NCBI GenBank assembly: GCA_951640165.1 | Contig: OX621236.1 | Location: 30,372,948 to 30,436,947 of the forward strand | Direction of reading: 5' to 3' | Length of the DNA stretch: 64,000 nt | Origin: Pseudoips prasinana | Taxonomy: Eukaryota; Arthropoda; Insecta; Lepidoptera; Nolidae | Part shown: positions 22,759-36,600 of the stretch, piece by piece | How positions within the stretch are numbered: the stretch's first letter is position 1 | Layout of the letters: each line of letters opens with the position of its first letter | The notes under the pieces: model-generated | What the model saw: the letters and a program-made list of their open reading frames with translations, nothing else | Told to the model about the DNA's origin: nothing | Databases searched by the model: none | Translations under genes and position numbers: made by a program

Positions 22759-22846
22759 TAGAAACTCTGGTTCATGCGGATAGGTGGGTTGTATGAGCTA
22801 AACTCGGGTCATACAAGCCAACTATCCTAATGAACCTGAGTCTCTA
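22759..22846. ncRNA. candidate microRNA precursor hairpin
   Basis: Arms 22,759-22,796 and 22,809-22,846 pair over about 38 positions with four single mismatches outside the ends and one two-base internal loop, around a loop of about 12 bases. The pairing includes TTGTATGA / TCATACAA next to the loop. Stem length, loop size and evenly spaced small bulges match animal pre-miRNAs. I do not recognise a known mature sequence. Both strands fold; the - strand would be co-transcribed with Rop if the 3' UTR is long. A decayed palindromic MITE is the alternative. Confidence 0.45.
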
Positions 22847-23924
22847 TAGCAGTAGATAGTTCTACAGTGAGGTCGCACCCTTATCAGGATTATTACTCCC
22901 ATATATATATTTTAAGTACACTGTAACATGTAAATGCATATTATATTTTAAATACTGGTGATTTTTTTGATGCGCGATTAATTACTTAGGAGTATATCGA
23001 GTAACACATGATTATTTTACCTTACTATAAAATTCCGACGATCATATTTTAAACTATGACATAACTTGTTTCACAAATTATTATTTCAATACAATTTTTA
23101 ACAACAGCTTTTTGTCTGTATCAGTCTATAATATAGCATTCGCATTATTCGCAAAACGAACTAAATCTAAAGAATAAAAAAAATTATACAATCAAGTCAC
23201 TTGAAGACCAATAATTCTGAATGTTTCAAAATTGAAAATAATCATCAACGATATAAATATTTTGATCATATATTATAACAAAATATAATAAGTAAGAAAC
23301 AACGCAATTACAATGCATTCCGCAATAACAATATTATTAAAATATAAATAACTAAGTTATTTTTAATACTTATTCAAAATACACACAAATCGTATCAATC
23401 AAATTAAATTAAGGTGATATCTGTAGATTTGTTAATGCATGAAATTTTCTGACGTTCTAAAAATGTCTAAAATAATGAATTAACTATACAATTTAATAAT
23501 ATAGCATATTTTGATATCACAATAAATGCTCGAAGTACGGTAACACTGCGCTAGTATGTTTATGTTAACAGTTTACACACAAAGTTCTAAGCCTATCGGT
23601 TTTGGTTGGATATGTAACCAAATCTAAAGATCCAAGTACAAGCTAATTGCGACCATACATACTTGAAACACTAAACATTTGAAATATAGTACTATGGAGC
23701 TGGTTAAATGATGCCGGCGAAAGGATGGTATACTTGGATGGGAACTAGAAAACCCAACTTGTAAAGTGACGTAAGTATTATTTGAATACTTCTTAAATCA
23801 TCAATCATAGTTTTTATAATTAACCATGATTTCATTTATTACTTTTAGCATTTTAAACAGTCTCAAATGAAAACAAGAATCATACATTTTTAAAATTTTA
23901 AAGACTCATTTTAAGAAGAAACTT

Positions 23925-24047
23925 TAAGAGCCAATTTCACCGTTAAAATTAAACGCGATCAATGGACGCTAAACTTAGCTACAGGACGCTGAACTGAGTT
24001 TAGCTTTAATTGATCGCGTTTAATTTTAACGGTGAAATCGGCTCTTA
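23925..24047. mobile_element. palindromic MITE, 123 bp
   Basis: Begins TAAGAGCCAATTTCACCG and ends CGGTGAAATCGGCTCTTA. The first 38 bases of the two arms differ at one position. The ends suggest a TA target, so Tc1/mariner type is possible. Confidence 0.8.
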
Positions 24048-24615
24048 GTATGTTATTACAAAACGAAGTTTAAGTTACTCTAATAATAATTCTAGTTATA
24101 ATAAAAAAAACTAGCTAATGATGTCGAATAATGCTTGGTTTAACTTAAGTCTTCGTTTTATAATAAGAGGTTCGGCTTATTGGATTTGATTTCAACAGTC
24201 CTTTTGATTTTACTTTAACGCTTGTGTCGATCCACCTTCTCAATTTGCATAGAAATGGTGTAAAGAAATTATTGTAGCGAGGACCTGACAATAGACAATA
24301 AATGATAGCTTAAGGGACTCTTGGATAGCTACTAGTAAAGTCATTGAGTTATGGTTCAATAGAATATTCAAAACGAGTCCTATTCATTTATGATAATAAT
24401 GACGCTTTGATGGTGAACCTGAATAAACCAAGACAACTCTTTAATGATTAATCAGTAAGTCCAAAGTATGGGATCATTAAGAGTTCGAATAAGTCGAAAG
24501 GATTTCACTAAACAAAGATATTTTTTAAAAATTTTGAATCACTTCGAGAACTCAAAATTAGTTTAGGCGATATCATCACAAAATGATTATGTAAGAGTGA
24601 ATGTTTAAAGAATGC

Positions 24616-27600
24616 TTAGGCGCTTAGAGAGCTCAAGTCCGAGAGGAAGTTGTCAGGCGTGAGTATGTGAGACGAGCCGACGATGACCTCCCAGTTCTTG
24701 AGCGCCGCGGTCACTTCGTAGGCACAGCGGATCTCCGAGAAACACACGCCTGTAAAACAAACATTATAAACTTTTACTGAACCACTCGGGAGTACGGATG
24801 GAGGTCCGGTGGTCTGGTTCCAACATGTTGGTTTAATATTCGTCGTTTTTATGTTAGAACTAGCTGTGCCTAGCTAGTAGCTAGTGTTAAATTTTATAAA
24901 TTATCACAGCTCCTCCCCCGTTGGTGATAGCGTGATACTATGTAGCTTATATGTTGACCCGACCTCTTAGTAACATTCATGCAAAATGTGAAGTAAATCC
25001 ATGCATTACTTTTTGAGTTTAGCCCGGACATACATACAGACAAACAGATAAGCGGACAAAAATTCTAAAAACTATATTTTTGGTTTCGATATCGATGGTA
25101 GATCACGCCCCAAGTATCCTTTTAAAAAAATATTCAATGTACAGTTTTGACTTTCCTACGATTTTATTATATGTATAGATAGTGTGCACAGACATGTCTC
25201 AATGTCCATGAACTGTGTGGTTTTAACATCACCTATGACACCAAAAGGGTGTTACATTAATGATTGATTTCTAATATTTACCAATGGTAAGTTTAATGCT
25301 TTAATATATACATATATACTTGTGTATTTAGTTTTACGGCGCGATGGGTAACAAGTCATTATTATGGAAAGAAAAAAATCTGTCAAATTAACAACATAAA
25401 GAATAACTAAAAAGTGGGTCGTGTTTCACTAATTTAAATAACAAAACTACGTCCAAACTTAACAGAGAAACAATAAGACAACAATGCAATACATTTTCTA
25501 GTGCAGAAGTGTATACCCAAACATAAATGCATACGCTACTAATTAGGTAACGTGCGAGGAAGGAGCGTCTAACTATGCTAACTTTCAAACTAGGCTGCTG
25601 GGGTCTCTTTCATGCCAGGAAAATATCACTAACTGATGTGCACCTATGAGCTCAATAATTACCGAATACAGTTCATGCGCAACCAGTGATGTTAATAATA
25701 AGTGACATTCTTACATCTTTTAAGAAAATTGTGCTATTTAATGTTTTATCAAAATTAGAGATTTAACTTCTGTAACCCATCGATATTTAATTTGCATTCA
25801 TAAAAGGTAAGCCCAAAGGAATGTTAGTGTTATATGAACCCTAAACCACTGATTTTTGTTCAGATAATTTCGAAATATCAGGCACATGATCGATAGATCC
25901 ACGTGCACTACTATAAGCTTACAGGCGAGGAAGGAGCGTTTAACTGGGCTGTTTGGGTGATTTTCCCATCGACATTTGATTTACATTCATAAAAGGTATG
26001 CCGAAAAGAATCGTGTTATATGAACCCTATACCACTGATTCTTGGTCAGCTAATTTCGAAACATCAGGCACAGGACCGATAGCTCCACATGCACTACTAT
26101 AAACTTACAGGCGAGGAAAGAGCGTCTAACCATGCTTACTTCCAGACTCTGGGCTGTTTGGGTGTTTTTCCCATCAACATTTGATTTACATTCATAAAAG
26201 GTAAGCCTATAGGTATCGTGTTATATGAACCTTATACCACTGATTTTTATTCAACTAATTAAGTACATATATTATAATCTCATCACAGTCAGATGCTCTC
26301 ACCGGTCCGTAAGTGATTGGCGAGGTCAAGCAACTAGGCTCGAAGTGACCGCCAAAGTGATTTAATTTGTGAGCGTCTCCATGCTTCGGAGGGCACCTTA
26401 AGCTGTCGGTCCCGGTCCTAGCCATTAGGCAACAGTCGTTAAGCCATGTCAGAAGCCTAATGAGCGGCTTGGACAACTCTGACACTAGGGTATCCACTTA
26501 CCACACGATAAGTAAGTATTATAATCTTACCTCCAACAATGAAGACAATCAAGCGAGGCACATTTTTGATAGTTTGCTGCGCCTTATCCTTGTGCCAGTG
26601 TCCGTAACGTACGCTGCAATGGAACAAGATAACATGTCAAGACAACTTGATTGTTCTTATCAAGTCTTATAAATGTACAATTATATACAAGGTTCTCTAT
26701 TGTACAATCTCCAACACACAGATACAAGCCCTACTCTAGGTCTGCCACTATAATAAACACCCTCAGTAGGCACTAGCCAAGTGAAATGAAATATTTTTAT
26801 TCGCCAGAAACATGGTTACAAGATGTTATATAAAATTGTACAGGTTCGGCATGTTACGCCGATTTGACGTCATGCAAATTTATACGACATAAGTTATTAA
26901 GTATTAAAAAGTATCTTTTTGTTTACGCCCGCACTAGGTTCCTGTGTCGCGGGGTACTTTACGAACATAATAGACGGACGTAAATTACATCCAGACTCCG
27001 AATAACTATTTATGGGTCACACAAATAGTTGTCCGGCGCGGGACTCGAACCCGTGACACGAAGAGGCGAGGCGACTGTCTTAGCCGCTGCGCCACACGTG
27101 CAGTTAAATAATGAATAATTTAAAAAATAACATATACTACATCTATACCGCATTGATTAATATGTCTATTAGATAATTAAGTTTAAATTTAAGTAATAAA
27201 ATTTGTTTTACATACCTATAAACACATTAAAGTGATAATCATAATAATAATTTTATTATGTCTGATAGGAATATTACAAAGTATGTCAAAATAAAGTACC
27301 TATGTCAAGTTATCTATTTTGCATATCAAGTTTTAATCATCAAAAATTCCATAATGGTATAAAAATAACCATCGAACAGCCAATTGATTTTTTTTTCTTA
27401 AACATATTAAGTGGTAGCCCACCGTGTTTTTGGTATTTAGTTATACACTTTGAGTCGCGGAACCAGTGTATGCCCACACAACGTTCGAAAATTGTTTAAG
27501 TCCATCTAATGTCACGTCATGTGACGAGTAAGTAAGTGTACATGGAAATTATGCATATAATATTATATGTTTACCTGGTTGGTGCCTGGTAGCCTGAAGT

Positions 27601-30600
27601 CTGGGCACGACCAGCCAGGAATGGGAAGTGGCGTTGGTCCAGCTTATCATCGATAGCATCCTCCATGATGTCCTTAAGAAACAGAAAAGTTGAAATATAG
27701 AAAACATCGTCTTGAAAGCCTACTGGAAAAATATGTTATAATAAAGATTATCATCAAAACCTGCTGGACAAAATATATTATAATATTTAAGAAACTCATA
27801 CACCCTTAGCAGTGAGAAACTTCTAGAATAATAATATAGAACAATTTCATATGGTTTTTTGATATATATATAATTATATATAATATATATAATTATAATT
27901 ATTGTTGTGTGGCTGACGGCAACAAATCGCTACCCCATTGCATCCCGTGGGGGGCGTAGATGTATACTCGAGAGAATATCTCCCAGAGAATGGGCAGCAG
28001 TGTCTCTCTGTGTACTATGACTATTATACTGCCTTTGCCAACCAGTCTGCCAAGCGCGGCGATTATGGCATATTCCCAAATGATGGACAGAACTCCATTG
28101 TGGAAATATAATTAGAGAAATACAGATTCTACTAAGTCTATTATGTACGGCCCCGGGAAGATGTAACCTGCTGTAGCTCAGGTTGCCTAAATACGTTCGC
28201 CATGCTGAGGGGGGGAGGATTCGTGACCCCTCCCTTCCCGGGTGCGAGTCTCGCGGAGACTGCGGTGTACGGCGGGGGTACTGGCGGGATCGTTCACGAT
28301 TACCCAGAGCCCCGCTACAAGCACTGTGAGGCTGGTTACCGTGGTGGTTTTAGTGGGTCGAGCCCTACATGACATGCGATTTGAGCAGTTCCACCACGTA
28401 TAAAACAAGTTCTATTATGTATGGTACAGTTTCAGTGGAATGCATGCCTTGACACAGTTTTCCTGAATTAATAGTTGTCATGTGTCTGTTGCAAGTATCG
28501 ATACTATGATGGCTGTTTGTCAATAGGCTGGATGTATGCTTGTTAGGCAAAAATGGTACATTAAATAAATATACATACCTTCACAACAGGTGTCCACCTC
28601 GACATTTGGTACGTCTGTTCAGTGATTCTCTCCTTCCTGGTTATTTGATATTGCTTCTTCCTGTTACCCTGTTGATTTTATTCATTTTAAATTGAGGTCA
28701 TAAGCACAGGAATTGTATTTTTCATTCTATTCTATGTATGCGAAGTTCTGTATTTTAATGGTATTTATGAACTAATTCTGGTATCACTCTCAAGGTCATC
28801 AGATTATTATTACAGATATTTTGAACAGAAATAAATATAATTCCTTGATTGATTGTTCTGAATCGTTAGTAGAAACAGTAAACATGTTAGTAAATGTCCA
28901 TAAGACTTACATCGACGACGACATTGAGACCGAGGTTGGCGAGGTTCAGCAATGTCTGCTTGTCACTGGGCTCGAGCTGCGCATGCGTCACCAGCTTGTT
29001 CAAGTTCTCCTCTGAGATGCCGTTCTTAGACATTATGTACAGGGCGATGATACGCATCTTGTTGAAGTTTGTCACTTGCTGGAAACAACATTCTATTAGA
29101 TATACTAATATAATGAACACATGCTATGGACACTAGTTGATCCAGTAACATTGAAGTACTAAGATTAAAGGAATCAAGTTAGATATAGCACTTGCCTCCT
29201 AAGATTTTCAGGTTTATTTTACTGACCGATGGGAATGTTTATTATCATTTTTGGGTAGCAGAATCTGGGCCTCTACCGGCTAAGTTGCCGAACATCGATT
29301 TCTTAAATGGCGTTCAAATAAATAAAGGTTAAAAATTACGTAATTAATCTTTAAATCGGCTTCCAATGTTGACACTCGATTACGGACCATTTATGACGTC
29401 ACGTGTGGTCATGGAAGCCGATTTAACGATTGATTAAGTCATTTTTAACCTTTATTTGAACGCCATTTAAGAAATCTATGTTCGGCGACTTAGCTGGTAG
29501 AGCCCCTGTATTTGTTAAAGTTGTGATATGAAATACACTATGAGTAAAAAGAGCTCTGTCCTCGATATTGGACTCGGTTATTTTTTGTCTAGAAAACTGT
29601 ATACACGGAAATGACTGTCGCATAGTCCTGTATGGTTTCATTCTTCCATATATGCAGAAGCTGGCGAACCAACCCCATCTATCGCAGTTTTCCAAGAGTT
29701 TTATAAAATCGATTAATAAATTTTAGTAAAAGGTTCAATCATCTATAGGTTTTTATACCAGTTACCATCAGTAGGGATCTATATTCATATGCCAAAAACT
29801 CTTAACTATTAATAAGATAGATAATATTAAATTACCTGATCTAAAAGCACAGGCACGATGCTCCTCATGTGGTCTTTAATCTTCTCACCTTCAGCATCAG
29901 TACCCATAGCCAGGTCCTAAAACAATAATAAACGAAAAATAAAATTTCAACACTGTCCCTACAAAGGCAGATGTGAAATACGCGCAAATCTACGGGGAAT
30001 ATGGAGTTCTACAACTAGGCATATCAGATTGCTAAGTTGCGTCATCCGCATATTCATCGGTTTGATATTCGCCGTCCAAGGTCATACTCTCGAACGGCAA
30101 AGTCGCATCAACCACCATGACAATTTTTTTGCTTATATCTGAGCTTTTTTTGTTCATACATGTCTTAAGTTACAGTAATTCATGTAATGTGTGTAGAATT
30201 AAATTTAGTCGCTATCTGGCCAAATATAATCCATGGAGCAGAACAAATCTGCTTAGTGCTGGACTTATATAGTTGGATAACCACAAATTCTTTTATGTTG
30301 ACATCTGCTCATATGGGGGATTTCTAATATCTCACCTGTTCAACCTTGCAGAGCTTGTCAACATAGCCCTGGTAAGCCTTCATGCAGTCTTCGGCTAATC
30401 GCAAATGCGTCGCGTACTTTGACAGCTCCTTCTGATACTGGGGCATCTTCTTGATCATTTGAGACAAGTCTCGCATAGACTGCTTGTCGCCTGTGGTAAA
30501 TGAAAATCTATATATATAAAAATCCTGAAAATGAAAATGCCACTTTTCGTTGTAATGTAACTCAACAACGCCTTTACCGATTTGGCTAATTTTGGTCTTG

Positions 30601-33600
30601 AATTATTCGTGGTCCAGGCAAGGTTTGTACGTAGAGATAAAAAAAACTCTTGGAAAGTGTAAAATCACCATCTTTTAGCAATTTAAAATATTTTTTTGTT
30701 TGAATAAATTAACTTAATAATTATTTTTTTTATTACTATGCCTTATACGTAGCGAAGCACGTACCGGGCCGCTAGTAAATTATATTTTTTATGTCCCTCC
30801 AGTAGCCATGGTGACTTTTATCAGTATTGGTGCCATGCCATCGGACTATGTAAGTGAAGGCATAGAAAGTGCACTGAGTAAGCGCACACATTTATAATAT
30901 GCCTCACGCAGGCGAATCGGAGTTAGGGGTAAATGGAGTCTGATTTCAAGAGATTAGCCACCTGCTAATCTCCACTGAGATTAGACGTGATCGGATCTTA
31001 GTCCGGCGGACATAACATACCTCCTCCCATGCGTTTGGAGTCGGTGAACTTCTTGAGATTCTTAGTGACCGAGGTCGAGACGACAGCGATGTGCTGATGG
31101 CGCAGTTCCACCCATAACTCGTCGTTTTCATCCAGTAAAACCTCCTTCATGTTTCCAGAAACGTCATACCTTTAAGAAAGATTATTATATATTAGTATTT
31201 CCAGCCTCATATTCACTCGTAAACAAATAAAAAGGCAATGGCATTTTATACTTACTTGTAGACGTCATTTTCAATGGGCAGAAGATCGTATGCCATAGCT
31301 TGCAGAGTCAGTTCGTGGAGTAAGGGCGATACGCAATCGAATCCACGGTCCAGTATAAGAAGTTGCGAGCGAGCCTTCTCGGGACCCTCACCCATTGTAG
31401 GTTCATCAGCCTAGAAAATATAAATAAAAGACATTCTAAATATTTTGCTCTTTACGCCTAATACTTTTTAGGCTTAGTATGCACGATGGGTGAATTACCT
31501 TGTACGCATCAAGCTTCTGCTGGATTAGCTGAGCAAGCTCGACATTGCGCTCCATGTCACTGCAATACAAAGTAATATCACTGGTAAGTATGAGGGGCAT
31601 TTTTATAAAGCTTGTTATTATATGAGGGTTAGTATAATGAAGGTATAATTCATCATCATCAATGCTGGACAAAGAATGTCTAGAAGGAGTTGCGCTGTCC
31701 GCATCCAATGGCTTCCCGCGACCTTTGCAAGATGGTCAGTTCACCGTTTAGAAACTGCCCACGCTGCGGCTTCAGATTCTTCGTCGCCACTCGAGAACCT
31801 TTCAGCCCCAGCATTAAGTTAGTATAATGATTACATAAGCAGAATTAAGTAAGGCTAGTATTTAATTGCGTGTATCCTAGTCGAAATAAAGGGATGGCAG
31901 CCAATCTGAAAGGAGACTAGCCATCCCCACAATACGATGGGTCAGGCAAGATACAACTGTAGCGGTATCAGACGCTGGATCAACTGCTTTAAGTATTCTT
32001 CTAGGAATGGATGTGTACTGTCAGCTGTGTGACTCCAGGCTATCATAATAATAGTTTTCAGCCTCCCCAAGATTTTAAACCAGTATCTTATTATCTGCGG
32101 CTAAACAAAAACCAATGGTTGACGGTCACCGTAGCCTAGTTGGTTGTGCTCCTGCCTACGAAACTGGTGGTCCTGGGTTCGAACCCCGGTAAGTGCAAAT
32201 ATTTGTGTGATGAGCACGAATATTTGTTTCTGAGTCATGAGGTTTTCTATGTATATAAGTATTTATCTATGTATATAAGTATGTATATCGTCGCCTGGTA
32301 CCCATAGTACAAGCTTTGCTTAGTTTTAGTTAGGGCTAGGATGATCTGTGTGACATTGTCCCTAGATAGATATAAAAAAAAAGGAGCAAATTAGTTTGCA
32401 GTGTGTCCATAAGGGAACAATATTCACCTGCGATACCGCACGGAAGGGTACTCGCCGAGCGTGGCGCACAGCGTGGCGATCTGTTCAGCGATGCGTTCCA
32501 TATCGCTGTTGCGAGACTGATTCATTGCAGGGTTGAACATGCACTGGAAGAACTTCGGCGAATCTAGAGAAAACACCTAAAACGACAAAGAATCTGCTTA
32601 TAGACAAACTTACACTAATTTACACTAAAAAGATAAATACAGTACTACATCTTAACACGAGTTCTTAAATTATGAGCCACTGTGATCTTATCGCTAATGT
32701 ACCAGTCTCTAGACAGCTGTTGGTTAACCCAAACTTTAGGTACATACATAGATATATATATAGAGGTATGTTATAATTTCTGTATATCCATACATACATG
32801 TATAGTCATAGAATATGTCAATATATGGTTTTGCTTGAACAGATAAACATCCTGAAACACCTTAATGACAGTTTCAAGCATTCTTTTATGTCATAGAAAT
32901 ATAGTGACCAAACCAAAACATGTTTTAAAATATGTTTCCAGCAGATTGTATTCACCCATCCAAACTTTGCATATTAGTATTACATACGGAATGGCTGTCT
33001 GTTTGTTTATTTGCTTGTCTATGTGTTTTTATCACCCCCTTCATGCATCAATTACTTAACCAATCTGCCTGAAATTTGAAATTAAAAAACTAAGAGTCAA
33101 GAGCAAATTGGTTTAGTAGTTAAAGCTTGAACTACTAAAACAATTTAGTTATGCTTGTAATTTAGAAGCTATAGAGTGTATAACATAATAATTGTTAAAT
33201 CTTACCTATAGCTGTTTTAATTGAAAATAATCACTTAACTAACCTGTGATTCATAAGGTAAGAAAGCAATGTTGATTTCCTTCAATGTTTTGATCTTTCT
33301 AGCTGCTGAAGACTTGCACAGCTCATTGAATAATTCCTCTGGACACACTAAGCAGCGTGTAAAGAGTTTCAGAAGTATTAGTATAGAAAGAAACAAAACA
33401 ATCTTTTGCAGATACAATGAGGTCCATAGTCAAAAAGTCTATAGAAAAGGAAATAATTCCCTCTCCACTTAAAACGTTTTTATACTTTCAAACTAAAATT
33501 TAATTATACTATAATGTTGTTCTGGTATATGAACAACTATCGTAAGTCTAAGAGATTTAAAACTGAACTTTACGTCCCTCATTATGAGTTCACCAAACCA

Positions 33601-36600
33601 CATTGTACTGCATAAGAATGAGTCCTTCATTAGATAAACATAAAAAAGCAAACCTGTTGTTCATAAGGAATGAAAGATATGTTGATTTCCTTTAATGTTT
33701 TGATATATTTAGCTGTGTGACTACGGGATAATTTGTCAAATATGTCATCAGGACAAGCTGTAAAATAAAAATGCAAATGAAAACTAAGAAGGATATCAAA
33801 TGAAAAAAATTAAATATATAACCATTTGGATTCTGAAAAATATCAGTTAAAAAGCACCAGAATATGAACTGATATCATCTGGTGGGTATCAATAATGTAA
33901 AGGAATAATAATTCAGTGACCTGAATTTTGCTTTGTAACATAAATAGTGGAATGGTAATTAAGCATGAAACTGAACAAATTGAAATTAATAATTTGTGAA
34001 CTATTACATTTTGGCAACGACGACATAGAAGACGATGGAGGAGGCGAGGGGGGCGGGTCGCAGCGCACGGCGCACGGATGGGGGGATTGCGTCACCGTCC
34101 GCGTGACAACCACATACAGACCAGTATATTTTACGTTAAGATTATTCCATTGTTAAACAATAATACAGTACTCGTATTCTATGAATAATCACTGTCTCTA
34201 TCCTGCTAACACCTGCAGGACTTCTGTACACTTTTAAACAGTCCCCATACAAAATGCATAAGCTAAGCATTGGTTTTGTATGGAAAGTAATGTTTTCGCA
34301 TATTTTCCGTGTTGTTCAGTTTCATATGAAAATTAAGTTCCTTAAGTTACATCCTCTATTTATATTACACTTTTCTATCTGCAACTTATAGGGCTACTGG
34401 CAATTATTAATCTATATATATAAAAATCAATGCCACTTTTCGTTGTAATGATATAACTCAACAACGCCTTTACCGATTTGGCTAATTTTGGTCTTGAATT
34501 ATTTGTGGAAGTCCAGGGAAGGTTTGTACGTAGAGAAAGTTTAAAAAAAAGTCTTGAAAAAGTGTAAAATCAACATCTTTTAGCAATTTTAAATATTTCT
34601 TGTTTGAATAAATTAACTTAATAATCATTTTTTTTATTACTATGCCTTATACGTAGCGAAGCACGTACCAGGCCGCTAGTACTACATATTTTATACTAAT
34701 TTGAACCTTTTGCCAGACCAAACTGACATCTTTCTCATTGGTTTTGTACCTTTTAACTAAATCATAAGGTTGAAACTGGTTTATTGTATTTGTAATGTAG
34801 TCCAGAACCTGAAAAAAGTATTAGAACCAACCTTCAGTGAAGAATACATGAGCAGCTCGATACATAATCCGATTTCCGACAGAGAAGTCGTTAATGAGTG
34901 CATGAACAGACTTCTCCGAAGGAGTTATGAGATAGATGCCATCCATAGTGCAGAGTGGCTCCCTCTTCTTATGAATATCTTCCACCACTGTAATAAAAGG
35001 ATTTATTTTTTACTTGTTTGCATTGTGTAAAAATTTTCTTCACTATTATAAAAAAACTATAACAGAAGTCAGTCTGTATGTTGATGATATTCAGAAAAAA
35101 AATTGAAAAATAAGAGGACACAAATGTGTAAATAAATAAATAAATATAAATTCTTGTAGGTTTCAAGAGTTTTAAAAAGTTCATGGTTTTGCTAATTAAT
35201 TGGAGGTGTTCTGTTAAGCAAAAATACAATGAATCACACTCACATGTGATGCCCTCTGCAGAGATATCATGCATTTTGCAGCAGGCTGAGACCATACGCA
35301 TGGAGAGCTGGTCCACCACCAAGATGCGCCATTCTATTTTATCTTTCCCTTTCGAGCGATACCGGATCACTTCATTCATAATCTCTGTAACAAATAATGA
35401 GACATAATTAAAATCAAGATATGCATTTATTGTTGCAAATAACTCTATAGTAATAGTTAGCCTAGCAAGCTTTCACTGCTTTATGTGATAATAGTCCTCT
35501 TTTTCTCTAGCGAAGCTGGGAATACCTGATGGCTCAAGCCATCTTGTAAAACACCACAAAATACATTATAGTGTACATTATGTATTTTGTAGTTTATTGT
35601 GCTTTATCAAATGACTGCAACTGCAAAGTTGTACTGAATGTACTTGACTTTAAAATAAGAAATAATTATTGGTAATTAAATAACATGTATTAAATTTTAT
35701 TAAAGTACTTGTATAAAAAATTGTAACTAACTAAATATTATATTCTTATTCTTTATTGCACACAGAAAATATACATTTTATACATGTGTATTTGTAAATT
35801 AATGTACAAGGGCGAGCTTAACTCATTGATGAGTTTTCTTCCAGCAAACCACTGACAGAGGGAGATTTGTAGAAGAAGGGTAAAAACAGTGTACAACATC
35901 AAAAGAAAAATAAAATTAAGTGATACTAATTTCTACTACCTATTGTATATTTTATTAAGATTTTTTTTCTGAGTACGACTGCAGTCTGGGATTTGTCAGT
36001 ATTACACCCCAGTGCCTCGGAGGGCAAGTGCCTCTGTGTTTGTGAACACACTTGTGCTCTATAATATGTCACTGTGGCCAAAATTTGGCAAGCAGGACAT
36101 TATCATTACTTGGAAGAATAAACCCCTAAGCATTTGGTAAGTGTATAAGGTGAATGGTATTTGATGATGTCATAGTATGAACTGCAAAAATATGTGGATG
36201 AAGGGAACTTTACTGCATCATTACTCCCCAGTGGACAAGTATCCAGCACACCTTGCAGACCCAATAACTTGCAGTGGGTATCTATTGAACACAATCGCAC
36301 TAATATTATAAAGGCAAAAATTTGTGAGTGTGTGGCTGTGTATGTCTGTTACTTCTTCACATCTAAATGGCTGGAGCGATTTTAATAAAATTTGGTATGG
36401 TAACCTGCGTGACACAGCTAGTGTAAAAATATATATCAATAAAGCTTCACTAAACATATTAATTTGTCATCATTAACCATGTAAATTCTTGTAAATAGTT
36501 GTCATCTTTTATAAATATCCTTTTTAATCATTTGTAAATATAACATTAATATTTAAAAAATGTAACAGTGGATATCCTGTCTTAGTGAACTCATTATGTC

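Larger units (their letters stand above)
21923..24615 (-). other. probable long 3' UTR / downstream region of Rop
   Basis: About 2.7 kb of AT-rich sequence with few dispersed repeats, unlike all neighbouring introns and spacers. This would fit a long neural 3' UTR. It holds a microRNA-like hairpin (22,759-22,846) and a small palindromic MITE (23,925-24,047). Transcription is inferred, not seen. Confidence 0.4.

Noticed and set aside
27034..27105. tRNA gene on the - strand (A and B boxes)
   Set aside because: The same tRNA-like head with the same non-tRNA body occurs at 55,223 and 61,955, so it is a SINE.
32117..32190. tRNA gene on the + strand
   Set aside because: Tail and body are shared with the reverse copy at 12,400; it is a SINE head.
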